This document shows, in pieces, positions 46,012 through 57,922 of a stretch of DNA of 64,000 bases. Origin of the DNA: Gemmatimonadota bacterium. Its GTDB lineage: Bacteria; Gemmatimonadota; Gemmatimonadetes; Gemmatimonadales; GWC2-71-9. Every line of letters starts with the position of its first letter. Position 1 is the stretch's first letter. The notes beneath the pieces were generated by a model, which was not told where the DNA came from, ran no database searches, and saw nothing but the letters and a program-made list of their open reading frames with translations. The DNA lies in contig SHZU01000010.1 of NCBI GenBank assembly GCA_009692115.1, positions 1 to 64,000 on the forward strand. The letters run 5' to 3'. The translations under genes and the position numbers were made by a program.

Positions 46012-49000
46012 GCCCCCTGCTCCGCCGCGAAATTCCTGGCCATCTCATGCCATTCCTGGAGCGAGCGCACCTCGCCGGTGCGGCTCCGCATCGCGATCAC
46101 CGCGTCACAGGCGGCGGCCGCCGCCGTCATTGTCGTCGTATAGGGCACCTTCTCCTGCAGCGCCGTCCGTCGAAGGAGGTAATCGTCACGCTGGGTCAGC
46201 TTGCCAAACGGCGTGTTGATCAGCAACTGGACCTGCCCCGACACCATCAGGTCGACCGCATTCGGACGGCCTTCGTGGACCTTGAGCACCCGTTCGGCCG
46301 GAATCCCGCGCGACCGGAGGTGTTTGGCCGTTCCCTCGGTCGCCAGCACCCGAAACCCCAACTCATGGAACCGGCGCGCAATCGGGATCACGGTCGCCTT
46401 GTCGGCGTCGTTGACCGTCACGAAGATCGTCCCGCCCAGCGGCAGGCTCCCGTCCACGCTGATCTGGGCCTTCGCAAAGGCCATTCCGAACGAATCCGCA
46501 ATGCCCATGACCTCGCCGGTGGAACGCATTTCCGGACCAAGAACGAGGTCGACACCCTGGAATTTCCCAAAGGGGAACACCGCTTCTTTGACCGCGACGT
46601 AGGGGTGGAGGCCGTCGCCGATGCCAAGCTCGGACAGCCTCCGACCCGCCATGACCTGGGCCGCCAAACTCGCCAACTGAATACCGGTCGTCTTGGACAC
46701 AAATGGAATGGTCCGAGATGCCCTCGGATTGACCTCCAGGACGAAGACCCGTCCATCCTTGATGGCGTACTGGACGTTCATGAGTCCAACCACGCCGAGT
46801 TTGAGTCCAAACCGCTTGGTGTGCTCCCGCATTTCAGCGACTTGGTGCTCGGTAATCAAGTAGGGCGGCATCACGCACGCCGAATCGCCCGAGTGAATCC
46901 CGGCATCTTCGATGTGCTGCATCACGCCGCCGATGATACAGTCAGTTCCATCGCAGAGCGCGTCGACATCCACTTCGAATGCATCCTCGAGGAACTTGTC
47001 GATCAACACGGGGTGTCCCGGGGCCACGCGTTCCGCGGCCCCGAAGAAACTCTCGAGCGACTCAGCATCGTAGACGATCTGCATGGCCCGGCCGCCCAGG
47101 ACGTAGGATGGCCGAAGCAAAACCGGGTACCCCACGGCCTCGGCCTCCCGGAGCGCGTCGGCAAGGGTCAGGGCGGTGCCGTTTTTCGGCTGCTCGATGC
47201 CAAGCTCCCGAGCCAACGCCTCGAACCGGCCCCGGTCTTCGGCGGCGTCGATCGCATCGGGTGAGGTGCCGAGGATCGGAACCCCCTCGGCCTCGAGCCC
47301 CCGCGCCAAGCGGAGCGGCGTCTGGCCGCCACACTGGACCACCACCCCGAGCGGCTTCTCAAGATGCACGATCTCCAGCACGTTCTCGAGCGTCAGCGGC
47401 TCGAAATACAACGCATCCGACATGTCGAAATCGGTTGAGACCGTCTCAGGATTCGAATTTACCATCACCGTGCGATAGCCCATCTCCCGAAACGCCATGA
47501 CCGCCCGAACGCAGCAGTAGTCGAACTCAACCCCTTGACCGATCCGGTTCGGGCCCGAGCCGAGAATGATGACGGTCTTGTCGCCCACCGCGCCGGCCTC
47601 GTTCTCGTCGTCGTACGACGAATAGAGATACGGGGTCTTGGAAGGAAACTCCCCGGCGCAGGTGTCCACGATCTTGAAGGCGGGTCGGACGCCTAACGCC
47701 TGGCGGCGGTGCCGCATGGCCGTTTCAGTGGTGGCAACCAAGTCGGCCAACTGCCGATCCGAAAAGCCCATCCGTTTCATCCGGCGAATCATCGCCCGTT
47801 CAGCCGCGTCGCCGGCCGCTCCGGCAGGCCGGACATTCCACTCCGCCACGAAGGCCCGCTCGGCCTCGATCAACGCCTGCCACTGGCCGATGAACCATGG
47901 ATCGATCATCGAGCGCTCCGCGATCGTTTCCGCCGGGACATCGCGCAACAGGGCTCGCTTGATTTGGAAGAAACGTTCCGGGGTCGGCTTCCGGAGCGCG
48001 CCCAGAATGGCCTCGATCGAACTGTCTTCCAGGCGGTCATCGCCGATGGCGTCGCCAACGACCCAGCCGGAGCGACCGGCCTCCAGCGACCGGAATCCCT
48101 TTTGGAACGCCTCTTTGAAGGTTCGACCGATCGCCATGACCTCGCCAACCGACTTCATCTGCGTGGTCAACCCGGGGTCGGCCGCGGGGAATTTTTCAAA
48201 CGCGAACCGGGGAATCTTGACGACGACGTAGTCGAGCACCGGTTCGAAACTCGCCGGAGTCGTCTTGGTGATGTCGTTGGGCAACTCGTCGAGCCGGTAC
48301 CCCACCGCGAGTTTTGCGCCGATCCTGGCGATGGGAAAGCCCGTGGCCTTTGAGGCCAGCGCCGAGCTCCTCGACACCCGGGGATTCATTTCGATGACCA
48401 ACTGCTCGCCGGTTTTCGGGCTCACGGCGAACTGGACGTTACACCCCCCGGCTTCGACCCCGATTTCGCGGATGATCTTGCAGGCGGCGTCGCGCATCCG
48501 CTGATACTCCCGGTCCGACAGCGTCATGGCAGGCGCCACCGTGACCGAATCACCGGTGTGAACCCCCATCGGGTCGATGTTCTCGATCGAGCAAACGATG
48601 ACCACGTTGTCGGCCCCATCACGCATCAACTCGAGCTCGAATTCCTTCCACCCGATGATGCTTTGCTCTACCAGCACCGAACCGACCGGCGAGGCCTCGA
48701 GTCCGCGCCGGAGCATGGTCTCGAATTCATGGCGATTGTAAGCAATCCCTCCGCCGGTACCCCCGAGCGTGAATGACGGCCTGAGGATGGCCGGGTAGCC
48801 GGTTTGCTCGACCGCGGCATTTCCTTCCTCCACCGACCGAACCGTGGTCCCCTCCGGTGTGGCCAGGCCAATTCGGCGCATCGCTTTGGCGAATTCGTCG
48901 CGGTCTTCGGCGATCCGAATGGCCCGTTCGTTGGCGCCGATCAACTCGACGCCGTATTTCTCGAGCACGCCCGACCGGTAGAGGTCCATCGCCACATTGA

Positions 49001-49269
49001 GGCCGGTTTGCCCACCCATGGTCGGGAGCAGCGCATCGGGGCGTTCCCGGGCGATGATCTTCTCGACCCATTCGGCGTTGACCGGTTCGATGTAGGTCCG
49101 ATCCGCAACCTCGGGGTCGGTCATGATGGTGGCGGGGTTCGAGTTGACCAGAATGACCCGATACCCCTCCTCCCGGAGTGCCCGCGCCGCTTGAGTGCCG
49201 GAATAGTCGAACTCCGCGCCTTGGCCAATGACGATCGGACCGGAGCCAATGAGGAGGATTGAACGAAGG

Positions 49270-49286
<17 letters not shown>
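46008..49286 (-). CDS. carB: Carbamoyl-phosphate synthase large subunit
   Basis: A 1092-residue CarB. The N-terminal ATP-grasp half starts [21 protein letters not shown]. The second half repeats it at [23 protein letters not shown]-terminal MGS-like regulatory domain follows ([20 protein letters not shown]). It makes carbamoyl phosphate for pyrimidine and arginine synthesis. The small subunit CarA is not in this window. It overlaps murB (ATGA) and the Rmd gene (17 bases). pyrD and pyrF are 7-10 kb away. Confidence 0.96.
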
Positions 49287-51219
<1,933 letters not shown>

Positions 51220-51224
51220 TAGCG

Positions 51225-51242
51225 GCTAGGTCAACACCTAGC
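51225..51242 (+). promoter_or_regulatory. Leader hairpin at the 5' end of the rpmB transcript
   Basis: GCTAGGT and ACCTAGC pair perfectly around a CAAC loop. The predicted transcript start falls on its first bases, and the ribosome site (GGAGAGG) follows 8 bases later. It could stabilise the mRNA or bind a regulator; no family is recognised. Confidence 0.4.
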
Positions 51243-51265
51243 ACCACGAGTGGAGAGGTATAGCT

Positions 51266-51457
51266 ATGGCACGTGTCTGCGCCGTCTGCGCCAAAGGCCC
51301 AACGACCGGCAACCATGTCAGCCACGCCAACAACCGGCGGAAGCGGCGCTGGATGCCCAATCTTCAGACCGTTCGCGTGCTGGTTGACGGCGCTCCGAAG
51401 CGGATTCGGGTCTGCACCCGCTGTATTCGCAGCGAAAAGGTCGTCAAGGCGGCCTAG
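51266..51457 (+). CDS. rpmB: 50S ribosomal protein L28
   Basis: A 63-residue L28 that binds 23S rRNA. The zinc-type pattern is present: CAVC (Cys5, Cys8) and CTRC (Cys50, Cys53). [20 protein letters not shown] is typical. GGAGAGG lies 9 bases upstream of the ATG. It stands alone on the plus strand with its own promoter and terminator. rpmG, a frequent neighbour, is absent. Confidence 0.96.
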   Translation: MARVCAVCAKGPTTGNHVSHANNRRKRRWMPNLQTVRVLVDGAPKRIRVCTRCIRSEKVVKAA

Positions 51458-51486
51458 ATTCTTCCGGTAGCCGAGGCGGGACCGAA

Positions 51487-51512
51487 AAAAGGGGACCCGA
51501 GGGTCCCCTTTT
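51487..51512. terminator. Bidirectional terminator between rpmB and rplQ
   Basis: GGGGACC and GGTCCCC pair around CGAG. A run of A precedes the stem and TTTT follows it, so it can stop rpmB on the plus strand and rplQ on the minus strand. Confidence 0.88.
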
Positions 51513-51533
51513 CCATTGCCGGTACCGCCTCGA

Positions 51534-51890
51534 TCATTCGGCGACGAGCTCGATACGAGCGGTGTCAGCCCCGTCGCCAACCCGGTGCCCCATCTTAAGA
51601 ATCCGGGTGTAACCACCGGGCCGGGCCGCAAACCGGGGGCCGATTTCGGCGAAGAGCCGCTTCAGGACGTCGCGGTCCTGGATCTTCCGCTCCGCGAGCC
51701 GCCGGGCGTGGAGGTCGCCCCGGCGCGCCAAGGTGATCAACCGCTCGGCAAAGGGCCGAAGCTCCTTGGCCTTGGCGATGGTCGTGACAATTTTCTCATG
51801 GAGAAACAGGCTCATGGCCATGTTCCGGAGCATGGCTTTCTTATGCGCCGACGTGCGGGAGAGCTGCCGTCCCTTCGAACCGTGGCGCAT
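51534..51890 (-). CDS. rplQ: 50S ribosomal protein L17
   Basis: A 118-residue L17. MRHGSKGRQLSRTSAHKKAM is the family start, and TTIAKAKELRPFAERLI and GYTRILKMGHRVGDGA complete the pattern. It shares one base with the rpoA stop (TAATG). It is the last gene of the alpha operon, ended by the hairpin at 51487-51512. Confidence 0.97.
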   Translation of the reverse strand: MRHGSKGRQLSRTSAHKKAMLRNMAMSLFLHEKIVTTIAKAKELRPFAERLITLARRGDLHARRLAERKIQDRDVLKRLFAEIGPRFAARPGGYTRILKMGHRVGDGADTARIELVAE

Positions 51891-52936
51891 TACGCATTCC
51901 CTTCGGCGGCGCCCATCGTCGGGGCCGCACCGCTCTTCACGATTCGGAAGTCCCCATCGGCTTCCTCAAAACCCATCCCGAAGCGCAGTCCCTCGCGCTG
52001 AAGCAGGTCGCCGATTTCGGCCACAGCCTTCTCGCCAACATTCTTGACATCGAGCAACTCCTTTTCGGAGTACTCGACGAGGTCCTTCAGGGTCCGAATG
52101 TTCGAGTTCTTGAGCGAGTTCAAGGTCCGGACCGTGAGGCCGAGATCGTCGATGAGCCGCGAGAGCTTGGACCGGAGCCCGCCGGCGACCGCGACGTGAT
52201 CGTGGCTGATGGCCCGAGCGGTCGGCACCCGGCCGAACTCGACGAAGTAGCGGAAGTGCTCCTGGGCCAGGGCAGCGGCGTAGGCAATGGCATCTTCCGG
52301 CGAAATGGTGCCGTTGGTCTCGATCATGACCGCCAGGCGGTCGTAGTCGGTGCGTTGACCGACCCGGGTCTCGCTGACCGTGAAGTTGGCCCGACGGACC
52401 GGATTGTAGATCGCATCGATCCGAACCAGGTCCACCGGCAACGACCGGTCGGCCGGGTGCATTTCGGATTCGACGTAGCCCCGCCCCTTGTTGACATAGA
52501 GGTCGCAGCTGATCTCCCGATCGTCCTGAACCGTAAAGAGCAAGTGATCCGGATTGACGACCCGGACATTGTTGCTGCCCTGGATGTCCCGGGCGTAGAC
52601 GGCGCCCTTGCCCTCCCGGCGAATCCGGAGGATGGTCTCGTCGGTGGCCTCGTCGAGCACGAGCGTCAGGGCCTTGAACCGCTGGATGATCTGATGGACG
52701 TCTTCCAGGACCCCTTGGACCGTCTGGTGCTCGTGGACCACGCCGTCCATCCGGAAGCCCCACACTGCCGAGCCCCGTAACGAGGACAGCAACATCCGCC
52801 GGAGGACATTCCCGAGGGTGTGACCGAAGCCCCGCTCCAGCGGCTGAAGCCGAAACTCTGCAATGTTAGGGTTGTCATCACGCTTGGTCATTTCGACCAA
52901 ATGCGGATGGACCAAACCGATCAGATCAATCGACAT
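51890..52936 (-). CDS. rpoA: RNA polymerase alpha subunit
   Basis: A 348-residue alpha subunit. The N-terminal assembly domain (FRLQPLERGFGHTLGNVLRR, VRGVLEDVHQII-like GVLEDVHQIIQRFK) is followed by a linker and a C-terminal DNA-binding domain (SLKNSNIRTLKDLVEYSEKE, VGEKAVAEIGDLLQREGL). A short acidic C-terminal tail follows. It lies between rpsD and rplQ in the standard order. Confidence 0.98.
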   Translation of the reverse strand: MSIDLIGLVHPHLVEMTKRDDNPNIAEFRLQPLERGFGHTLGNVLRRMLLSSLRGSAVWGFRMDGVVHEHQTVQGVLEDVHQIIQRFKALTLVLDEATDETILRIRREGKGAVYARDIQGSNNVRVVNPDHLLFTVQDDREISCDLYVNKGRGYVESEMHPADRSLPVDLVRIDAIYNPVRRANFTVSETRVGQRTDYDRLAVMIETNGTISPEDAIAYAAALAQEHFRYFVEFGRVPTARAISHDHVAVAGGLRSKLSRLIDDLGLTVRTLNSLKNSNIRTLKDLVEYSEKELLDVKNVGEKAVAEIGDLLQREGLRFGMGFEEADGDFRIVKSGAAPTMGAAEGNA

Positions 52937-52949
52937 AATGTCCTACCCC

Positions 52950-53594
52950 TTACTTCGAGTAGAGCTCGACGATGAGCTGTTCGTTAGCGTTCGTCGGGAT
53001 CGCATCCCGGGTCGGAACCATCGTCATCCGACCGGTGAACTTCTGGTGATCGACCGCCAACCAGGTCGGCGAGACACCGCGGGCCGCCATTTCCTGGGCA
53101 ACCTTGACCGGCACGATCTCGTGAGACCCGACGGCAATCCGGACTTCCTGACCCGGCTTGACGCGGAAGGACGGAATATCCACGCGATGGCCGTCGACTT
53201 CGACGTGGCCATGGCAGACCAACTGACGCGCCCCGCGACGGCTGGTGGCAAAGCCCATCCGGTAGGCGACGTTGTCAAGGCGCGACTCGAGGGCCACCAG
53301 CAGATTGGTACCCTTGACGCCGGGCTCGTGCGACGCCCGCTCGAAGGTGTTACGGAATTGACGCTCGGTCAGGCCGTAGGTCCGCTTGACCTTCTGCTTC
53401 TCCCGGAGCTGCTTGGCGTACTCGGACATCTTCCGGCCGCCGCCTTTGCCCGCTTGCGCCTGGCCATGCTGACCCGGAGCGTAGGAGCGCCGATCGACGG
53501 CGCACTTCTCGGTGAAACAGCGGGTGCCCTTCAGGAACAGCTTGGTCCCCTCGCGGCGACACAGTCGACAGGCCGGCCCAGCGTATCGTGACAT
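52950..53594 (-). CDS. rpsD: 30S ribosomal protein S4
   Basis: A 214-residue S4. The zinc-type Cys set is visible (C9, C12, C26, C31). The S4 RNA-binding domain is at RLDNVAYRMGFATSRRGARQ and HGHVEVDGHRVDIPS. In known bacteria S4 represses its own alpha operon. A hairpin before rpmJ could serve that role here (inference). Confidence 0.97.
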   Translation of the reverse strand: MSRYAGPACRLCRREGTKLFLKGTRCFTEKCAVDRRSYAPGQHGQAQAGKGGGRKMSEYAKQLREKQKVKRTYGLTERQFRNTFERASHEPGVKGTNLLVALESRLDNVAYRMGFATSRRGARQLVCHGHVEVDGHRVDIPSFRVKPGQEVRIAVGSHEIVPVKVAQEMAARGVSPTWLAVDHQKFTGRMTMVPTRDAIPTNANEQLIVELYSK

Positions 53595-53597
53595 GGA

Positions 53598-54035
53598 TCA
53601 GACCCTGCGCTTCTTCGGAGGACGGCAACCATTGTGCGGGATCGGCGTGACGTCTTTGATCGAGGCGACCCGGAGACCCGCTGACGCGAGCGCCTGGATG
53701 GCCGACTCGCGCCCGCTGCCGGGGCCCTGCACCAGCACATGGACTCGGCGAACGCCAAGATTCATGGCCTCACGGCCCACGGCCTCAGCGGCCACCGTGG
53801 CCGCGTACGGCGTGGACTTCTTCGACCCCTTGAAGCCCGCCTTGCCGCAGGTACCCCAAGCGACGGCATTGCCACGGGTGTCGGTGATGGTAATCAGCGT
53901 GTTGTTGAACGTCGCAGCGATGTGGGCGATCCCTTCGGATTCGACCAGCTTCTTGCCCCGCTTGGCGGCTTTCGGAGCCGCGACCTTCGCGTCGACCGCC
54001 GGCTGAACCGGCGAGGGAGTTTCGGGTGCAGTCAT
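53598..54035 (-). CDS. rpsK: 30S ribosomal protein S11
   Basis: A 145-residue S11. The core [20 protein letters not shown] and [17 protein letters not shown], ending [19 protein letters not shown], is complete. An extra N-terminal tail of about 30 residues rich in Pro, Ala and Lys is typical of some phyla. It lies 3 bases from both neighbours. Confidence 0.97.
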   Translation of the reverse strand: MTAPETPSPVQPAVDAKVAAPKAAKRGKKLVESEGIAHIAATFNNTLITITDTRGNAVAWGTCGKAGFKGSKKSTPYAATVAAEAVGREAMNLGVRRVHVLVQGPGSGRESAIQALASAGLRVASIKDVTPIPHNGCRPPKKRRV

Positions 54036-54038
54036 ATC

Positions 54039-54419
54039 TTACTTCTTCGTCGCCTTCTTCTTGCCAGCGATGGCCCGACGCGGACCCTTCTTGGTCCGAG
54101 CGTTGGTGTGAGTCCGCTGCCCCCGAACCGGGAGCCCCTTCCGGTGGCGCGACCCACGATAGGAACCGATGTCCATCAACCGTTTGATGTTCATCGCAAT
54201 TTCAGTCCGAAGGGCACCCTCGACCCGGATGCTTCGCTCGATCATCTGACGAAGCCGAGCGACGTCGGCGTCGGTCAGATCGCGAACGCGGATATCCGGA
54301 TTGACGCCGGTGCCGCCCAGGAGCTTTTGGCTGGTGGACAGACCGATGCCGTAGATGTACGTGAGGGCGATTTCAACCCGCTTGTCGCGCGGAAGATCGA
54401 CGCCGGAAATACGTGCCAT
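54039..54419 (-). CDS. rpsM: 30S ribosomal protein S13
   Basis: A 126-residue S13. [20 protein letters not shown] and [14 protein letters not shown], then [20 protein letters not shown], complete the family. The C-terminal tail is Lys-rich ([11 protein letters not shown]). It starts 3 bases after the end of rpmJ. Confidence 0.98.
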   Translation of the reverse strand: MARISGVDLPRDKRVEIALTYIYGIGLSTSQKLLGGTGVNPDIRVRDLTDADVARLRQMIERSIRVEGALRTEIAMNIKRLMDIGSYRGSRHRKGLPVRGQRTHTNARTKKGPRRAIAGKKKATKK

Positions 54420-54422
54420 GGG

Positions 54423-54539
54423 TTATCCCTGCCGCTGCTTGTGCTTGGGGTTCCGCTTGCAAGTGATCCGGACCACACCTCGGCGGCGAACCACCTTGCA
54501 GTGCTCACAGATTGGCTTGACGCTCGAACGTACCTTCAT
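54423..54539 (-). CDS. rpmJ: 50S ribosomal protein L36
   Basis: A 38-residue L36, [17 protein letters not shown] followed by [15 protein letters not shown]. The zinc ligands are Cys11, Cys14, Cys27 and His33. A GAGAG site is about 7 bases upstream of the ATG. infA, map and secY, usually before it, are absent here, so the alpha operon starts at rpmJ. Confidence 0.95.
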   Translation of the reverse strand: MKVRSSVKPICEHCKVVRRRGVVRITCKRNPKHKQRQG

Positions 54540-54565
54540 TGAGTTTCTCTCAAACGCCAGGTTTC

Positions 54566-54590
54566 AGGGTAGCTTGCAAAGCTATCCCTG
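54566..54590 (-). promoter_or_regulatory. Leader hairpin upstream of rpmJ (alpha operon)
   Basis: CAGGGTAGCTT and AAGCTATCCCTG pair with one bulged base around GCA, 27-51 bases before the rpmJ start. It lies in the expected mRNA leader of an operon that S4 controls in other bacteria. No protein-binding motif can be proved. The rest of 54540-54725 holds no gene I can support. Confidence 0.4.
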
Positions 54591-54725
54591 GATTGGGGTT
54601 AATGCAAGGGACTTGGATTCCGAGGGCGGGGCCAACCGGTGAACACCGAGCCACAGCCCGAAAATCCATGTGGCGCAAGCGCTTGCCCAGGCCAAGATAA
54701 TCGGTGGTTGCCGGTTCGGAACCGG

Positions 54726-55142
54726 CTACTGGCTCGAGGACGTGATCCAGACTTCCGTGACCCGCCAGCGCCCCTCGTCGAACCGGGCGCTGATCAGGAT
54801 CTTCTGGCCTTGATCCTCCTGATTTCCGAGGACCCGAAACCGACGGCAAAGCTCGACGTAGCCGTGGCCCGGCGCGACCACCGCGGCGCCCACGGTGACG
54901 ATCCGGAGGTCGGCCGTTCAGCGGACCATCGAGGCCAGGGCCGCTGCGGCAATCTCCCCCCGCACCGACACTGCTGCCGGCTGACTGGGTAATTCGAGCC
55001 GGACCGGCTGCCGGTCGTCGAAAAGCCGGGTAAAATCCCGGGCCTCGAACACCGAGCGGGCGGTCACGGCCAGTTGCCCGAGATCCCGATCCTGAAACGG
55101 GCCGGTGAGGAGGGCCAAGGCGGCGAGTCGGAGCCAGTTCAT
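54726..55142 (-). pseudogene. Small secreted protein gene interrupted by an in-frame TGA
   Basis: One frame of 138 codons from the ATG at 55142 (ATGA overlap with pyrF) is broken by TGA at 54918-54920, codon 75. The first part begins MNWLRLAALALLTGPF (signal peptide) and ends ASMVR. After the stop the same frame continues TADLRIVTVGAAVVAPGHGY, then VELCRRFRVLGN, then QKILISARFDEGRWRVTEVW, to a TAG at 54726. The second half has good codon character and resembles the end of small DUF4783-like secreted proteins. A single CGA-to-TGA change would explain it. The frame after the stop is too well kept to be chance. Confidence 0.7.
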
Positions 55143-55819
55143 CCGACTTGCCCAAGCAGATCGGCCCAGACCGCGGCCGGGTCATCGGCCTGCAGCACGG
55201 GCCGGCCCACGACCAGGTGGGTCGCCCCAGCCTCGGTGGCGGCTTGGGCGGTGGCGGTCCGGACCTGGTCACCGGCGGGGTCGGTCGCTCCGCGGATCCC
55301 CGGGGTCACCAACAGGGCGGTTGGGCCGAGGCTGGCCCGAAGCCGGGCCGCCTCCAGAGGCGACGACACGACGCCGTCGGCGCCCGCCCCGACCGCCATG
55401 CCGGCCAGCCGCACGACCTCGGCCCCGATGTCGGCCGGACCCTGACCGTAGATGGCCCGGAGGTCGTCCGGGCCATGGGACGTCAGCAGCGTCACGGCGA
55501 TCACCGCCACCCGCCCTCCGCCGGCGACCTTGGCCGCTTCAATCATCCTCGGACCACCGAGCGCGTGAATAGTGACCATATCGACCCCGAGATCACGGGC
55601 TTGGCGAACGGCGCCCTCGACGGTGTTCGGGATGTCATGCCATTTGAGATCCAGAAATACCCGATGGCCCCGAGCTTTCAACCCGGCGATGAAATCGGAA
55701 CCGGTCCGGGTGAACAGCACCGACCCGAGCTTGACCCATCGAACGTTAGGCACCCGGTCCAGCAAACCAAGGGCGGTGCGGGCATCGGGAAGGTCAAGGG
55801 CCAAGACGAGTTCAGCCAC
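55139..55819 (-). CDS. pyrF: Orotidine 5'-phosphate decarboxylase
   Basis: A 226-residue enzyme that makes UMP. It starts at the GTG at 55819, 8 bases inside pyrD. LVLALDLPDARTALGLLD starts the barrel; the catalytic DLKWHDIPNTV (DxKxxDI) and TPGIRGATDPAGDQVRTAT are clear. It is coupled to pyrD before it and to the broken gene after it. Confidence 0.95.
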   Translation of the reverse strand: MAELVLALDLPDARTALGLLDRVPNVRWVKLGSVLFTRTGSDFIAGLKARGHRVFLDLKWHDIPNTVEGAVRQARDLGVDMVTIHALGGPRMIEAAKVAGGGRVAVIAVTLLTSHGPDDLRAIYGQGPADIGAEVVRLAGMAVGAGADGVVSSPLEAARLRASLGPTALLVTPGIRGATDPAGDQVRTATAQAATEAGATHLVVGRPVLQADDPAAVWADLLGQVG

Positions 55820-56687
55820 CGGCCAACCATTGCCGCGCCAGGCGCTCGGGGAGACGGGGATCGGCCAACCCGGCGGTCCCGATGGCCACCAGCGACGCCC
55901 CCGCCAAGAGGTATTGGTGGACATGTTCGAGGGTCCGAATTCCCCCAACCCCGATGATCGGGATGTCGGGCAGCCGCCGACGAACCCTGGTGGTCGCCAG
56001 CAGTCCGACCGGCAGGAGGGCCGGACCACTGACGCCGCCGTTGCCGTTGCCCAGTCGAGGGCCCGGCCCTTCGTAGACCAACCCCGGCATCGTGTTGACG
56101 ACGGTGATCCCGTCGGCACCCGCATCGACCGCGGCGGCCGCGAGCCCCGGGATGTCAGGCAGCGCCGGTGAAAGTTTGGCGATCAAAGGCCGGCGGGTCA
56201 CGGCCCGGCAGAGGCCAACGATCCGGGCCACCGCAGCCGGATCGGCACCGAATTCGATGCCACCTGCTGAGGTATTCGGGCAGGACAAATTGAGTTCATA
56301 GCCGACCATGCCGCCAACCGGATCGAGGCCCTCGATCACGCGGCCGTATTCGCCTTCAGTGAAGCCGACCACATTGACGAAGACTCGGGCGTGGGCAAGG
56401 TTGGCTCGAAGCCACGGCAGTTCCGTCGAGGCAACCTCGGCCAAACCGGGGTTGGCCAGCCCGATCGAGTTGAGCATGCCGCCGTCGAACTCAGCGACCC
56501 GGGGCGGGAGGTTGCCATGCCGAGGCTCGAGCGAGACGGCCTTGGTGACCAATCCGCCCAACATGTCGAGGTCGACGACCCCGGCGAGTTCCCGCCCGAA
56601 CCCGGCGGTACCGGCGGCGAGCAGGACAGGATTGGAAAAGGTGGTGCCGAACAAGACCAGGGGGGCCGGGGGTGCGGCGGTCGTCAC
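55812..56687 (-). CDS. pyrD: Dihydroorotate dehydrogenase (class 1)
   Basis: A 291-residue flavoenzyme. The start is the GTG at 56687, in GTGA overlap with the amidase gene. Seen are NPVLLAAGTAGFGRELA, MLNSIGLANPG, ELNLSCPNT with the catalytic Cys, VNTMPGLVYEG and IGVGGIRTLEHVHQYLLAGA. The length and Cys suit class 1B, which needs a PyrK partner; pyrK is not in the window. Confidence 0.94.
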   Translation of the reverse strand: MTTAAPPAPLVLFGTTFSNPVLLAAGTAGFGRELAGVVDLDMLGGLVTKAVSLEPRHGNLPPRVAEFDGGMLNSIGLANPGLAEVASTELPWLRANLAHARVFVNVVGFTEGEYGRVIEGLDPVGGMVGYELNLSCPNTSAGGIEFGADPAAVARIVGLCRAVTRRPLIAKLSPALPDIPGLAAAAVDAGADGITVVNTMPGLVYEGPGPRLGNGNGGVSGPALLPVGLLATTRVRRRLPDIPIIGVGGIRTLEHVHQYLLAGASLVAIGTAGLADPRLPERLARQWLAGG

Positions 56688-57922
56688 GCCTGGCCGGCTC
56701 CGGTTTGGGTCACCGAGCGGTTGGAACCGACCCGTTGCTGGTATTCGATCAGGTAGCTGACGATGGCGTCGGCGACGGAGGCCGCGAGGTTCCGCTGCGA
56801 CCGAGCCTCGGTCATCAGGCGGGCGTCCTCCGGATTGGTACTAAAACCCATCTCGAACAAAACCGCCGGCCGCCGCGCCGTCGTGAGTACCGCAAGCCCC
56901 GCTTGCTTGACACCGCGGTTGGTCCCCGCATGGACCTCCGCCGCGTGAGACTGCATCAACTCAGCCAGCCGGGCCGACTCGCGGTGGTACTCATTGAGCT
57001 GGAGATCTTTGAGGATGAAGTCGAGCCCGCTCGGCTGCTCGCCCTTCGGCTCCTCGAACCGAATCGCCTCGTTTTCCATCTTGGCGACCCGAGCGGCATC
57101 TTCCGTCTTCGCGTCAGCGAGGAAGAAGGTCTCGAAGCCGCGGGCCTTCGTATACCCCGCCCGCTTGGGCAACGCATTGACATGCAGACTCACGAACAGT
57201 CCGCACCGTTCGGTACAAAAGGCAGCCCGCTGGTGGAGATCGATCAAGGTGTCGGTCGTCCGGGTCATGATCACACCGACGCCCCGGCGAAGCAGTTCCT
57301 GGCGCACCAAGAGCCCAACCTGAAGCGCCACGTCCTTCTCCTTGATTCCTCGCGGGAAGAACACGCCGGGGTTTCCGGGATCGACGCCCCCGTGACCAGG
57401 ATCGATCGTGACGACGTGCCCCCGGTTCAGCCCATTCGGCAGGGTCGTCCGGACCGCGTCGGCAGCCCGGGGCGGCTTGGGCTCACTCGAGGCGATGGCG
57501 GGCCCGGGGCGGCGCGAACGAGCCTCATCGAGCCGACCGGACCAAGGGTCGTAGCGGAACCGTTCGGTGAGCTCCGCCGGAAGGACTTGGGTGACGAAGT
57601 CGAGCGGCAGGAACAGACTGTCGCGCCGGACCACCGCCACGCCGACCAACGGTTTGAGGACGCCGCCGGCGGTGTAGTACGGCGCACCAAGCAGGAGCCG
57701 AAACGGCTGACTCGCAATCTCGACATGGGCCCAGGCCCCCACGACGGACGCGAGCCCGCCTAACGCCGGCACCAAGGCCGTCGCGGAGACCAGGGGGCCC
57801 GACACGTCGGGCCGAATCGCGATCCGGACATCGCCCTTGGGCGTCGCCACGACGAGAGTCGCCGGCAACGCCGGCGAAGCACCGGGCACTGCCGCGACGG
57901 CCAACAGCAGGGCCGCGATCAT
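56684..57922 (-). CDS. N-acetylmuramoyl-L-alanine amidase (Amidase_3)
   Basis: A 412-residue exported wall hydrolase. The signal peptide MIAALLLAVAAVPGASPA is followed by an N-terminal AMIN/copper-amine-oxidase-like region (to about 145). The catalytic domain has zinc residues in TIDPGHGGVDPG (His), KEKDVALQVG (Glu), LFVSLHVNAL (His) and the catalytic Glu in LFEMGFSTN. It cleaves the bond between muramic acid and the peptide. It overlaps both neighbours by 4 bases (smpB, pyrD). Confidence 0.92.
   Translation of the reverse strand: MIAALLLAVAAVPGASPALPATLVVATPKGDVRIAIRPDVSGPLVSATALVPALGGLASVVGAWAHVEIASQPFRLLLGAPYYTAGGVLKPLVGVAVVRRDSLFLPLDFVTQVLPAELTERFRYDPWSGRLDEARSRRPGPAIASSEPKPPRAADAVRTTLPNGLNRGHVVTIDPGHGGVDPGNPGVFFPRGIKEKDVALQVGLLVRQELLRRGVGVIMTRTTDTLIDLHQRAAFCTERCGLFVSLHVNALPKRAGYTKARGFETFFLADAKTEDAARVAKMENEAIRFEEPKGEQPSGLDFILKDLQLNEYHRESARLAELMQSHAAEVHAGTNRGVKQAGLAVLTTARRPAVLFEMGFSTNPEDARLMTEARSQRNLAASVADAIVSYLIEYQQRVGSNRSVTQTGAGQA

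Noticed and set aside
54918-54920. TGA as a selenocysteine codon
   Set aside because: No SECIS-like hairpin was seen just after it, small secreted proteins of this type are not known selenoproteins, and a simple CGA-to-TGA mutation explains it.
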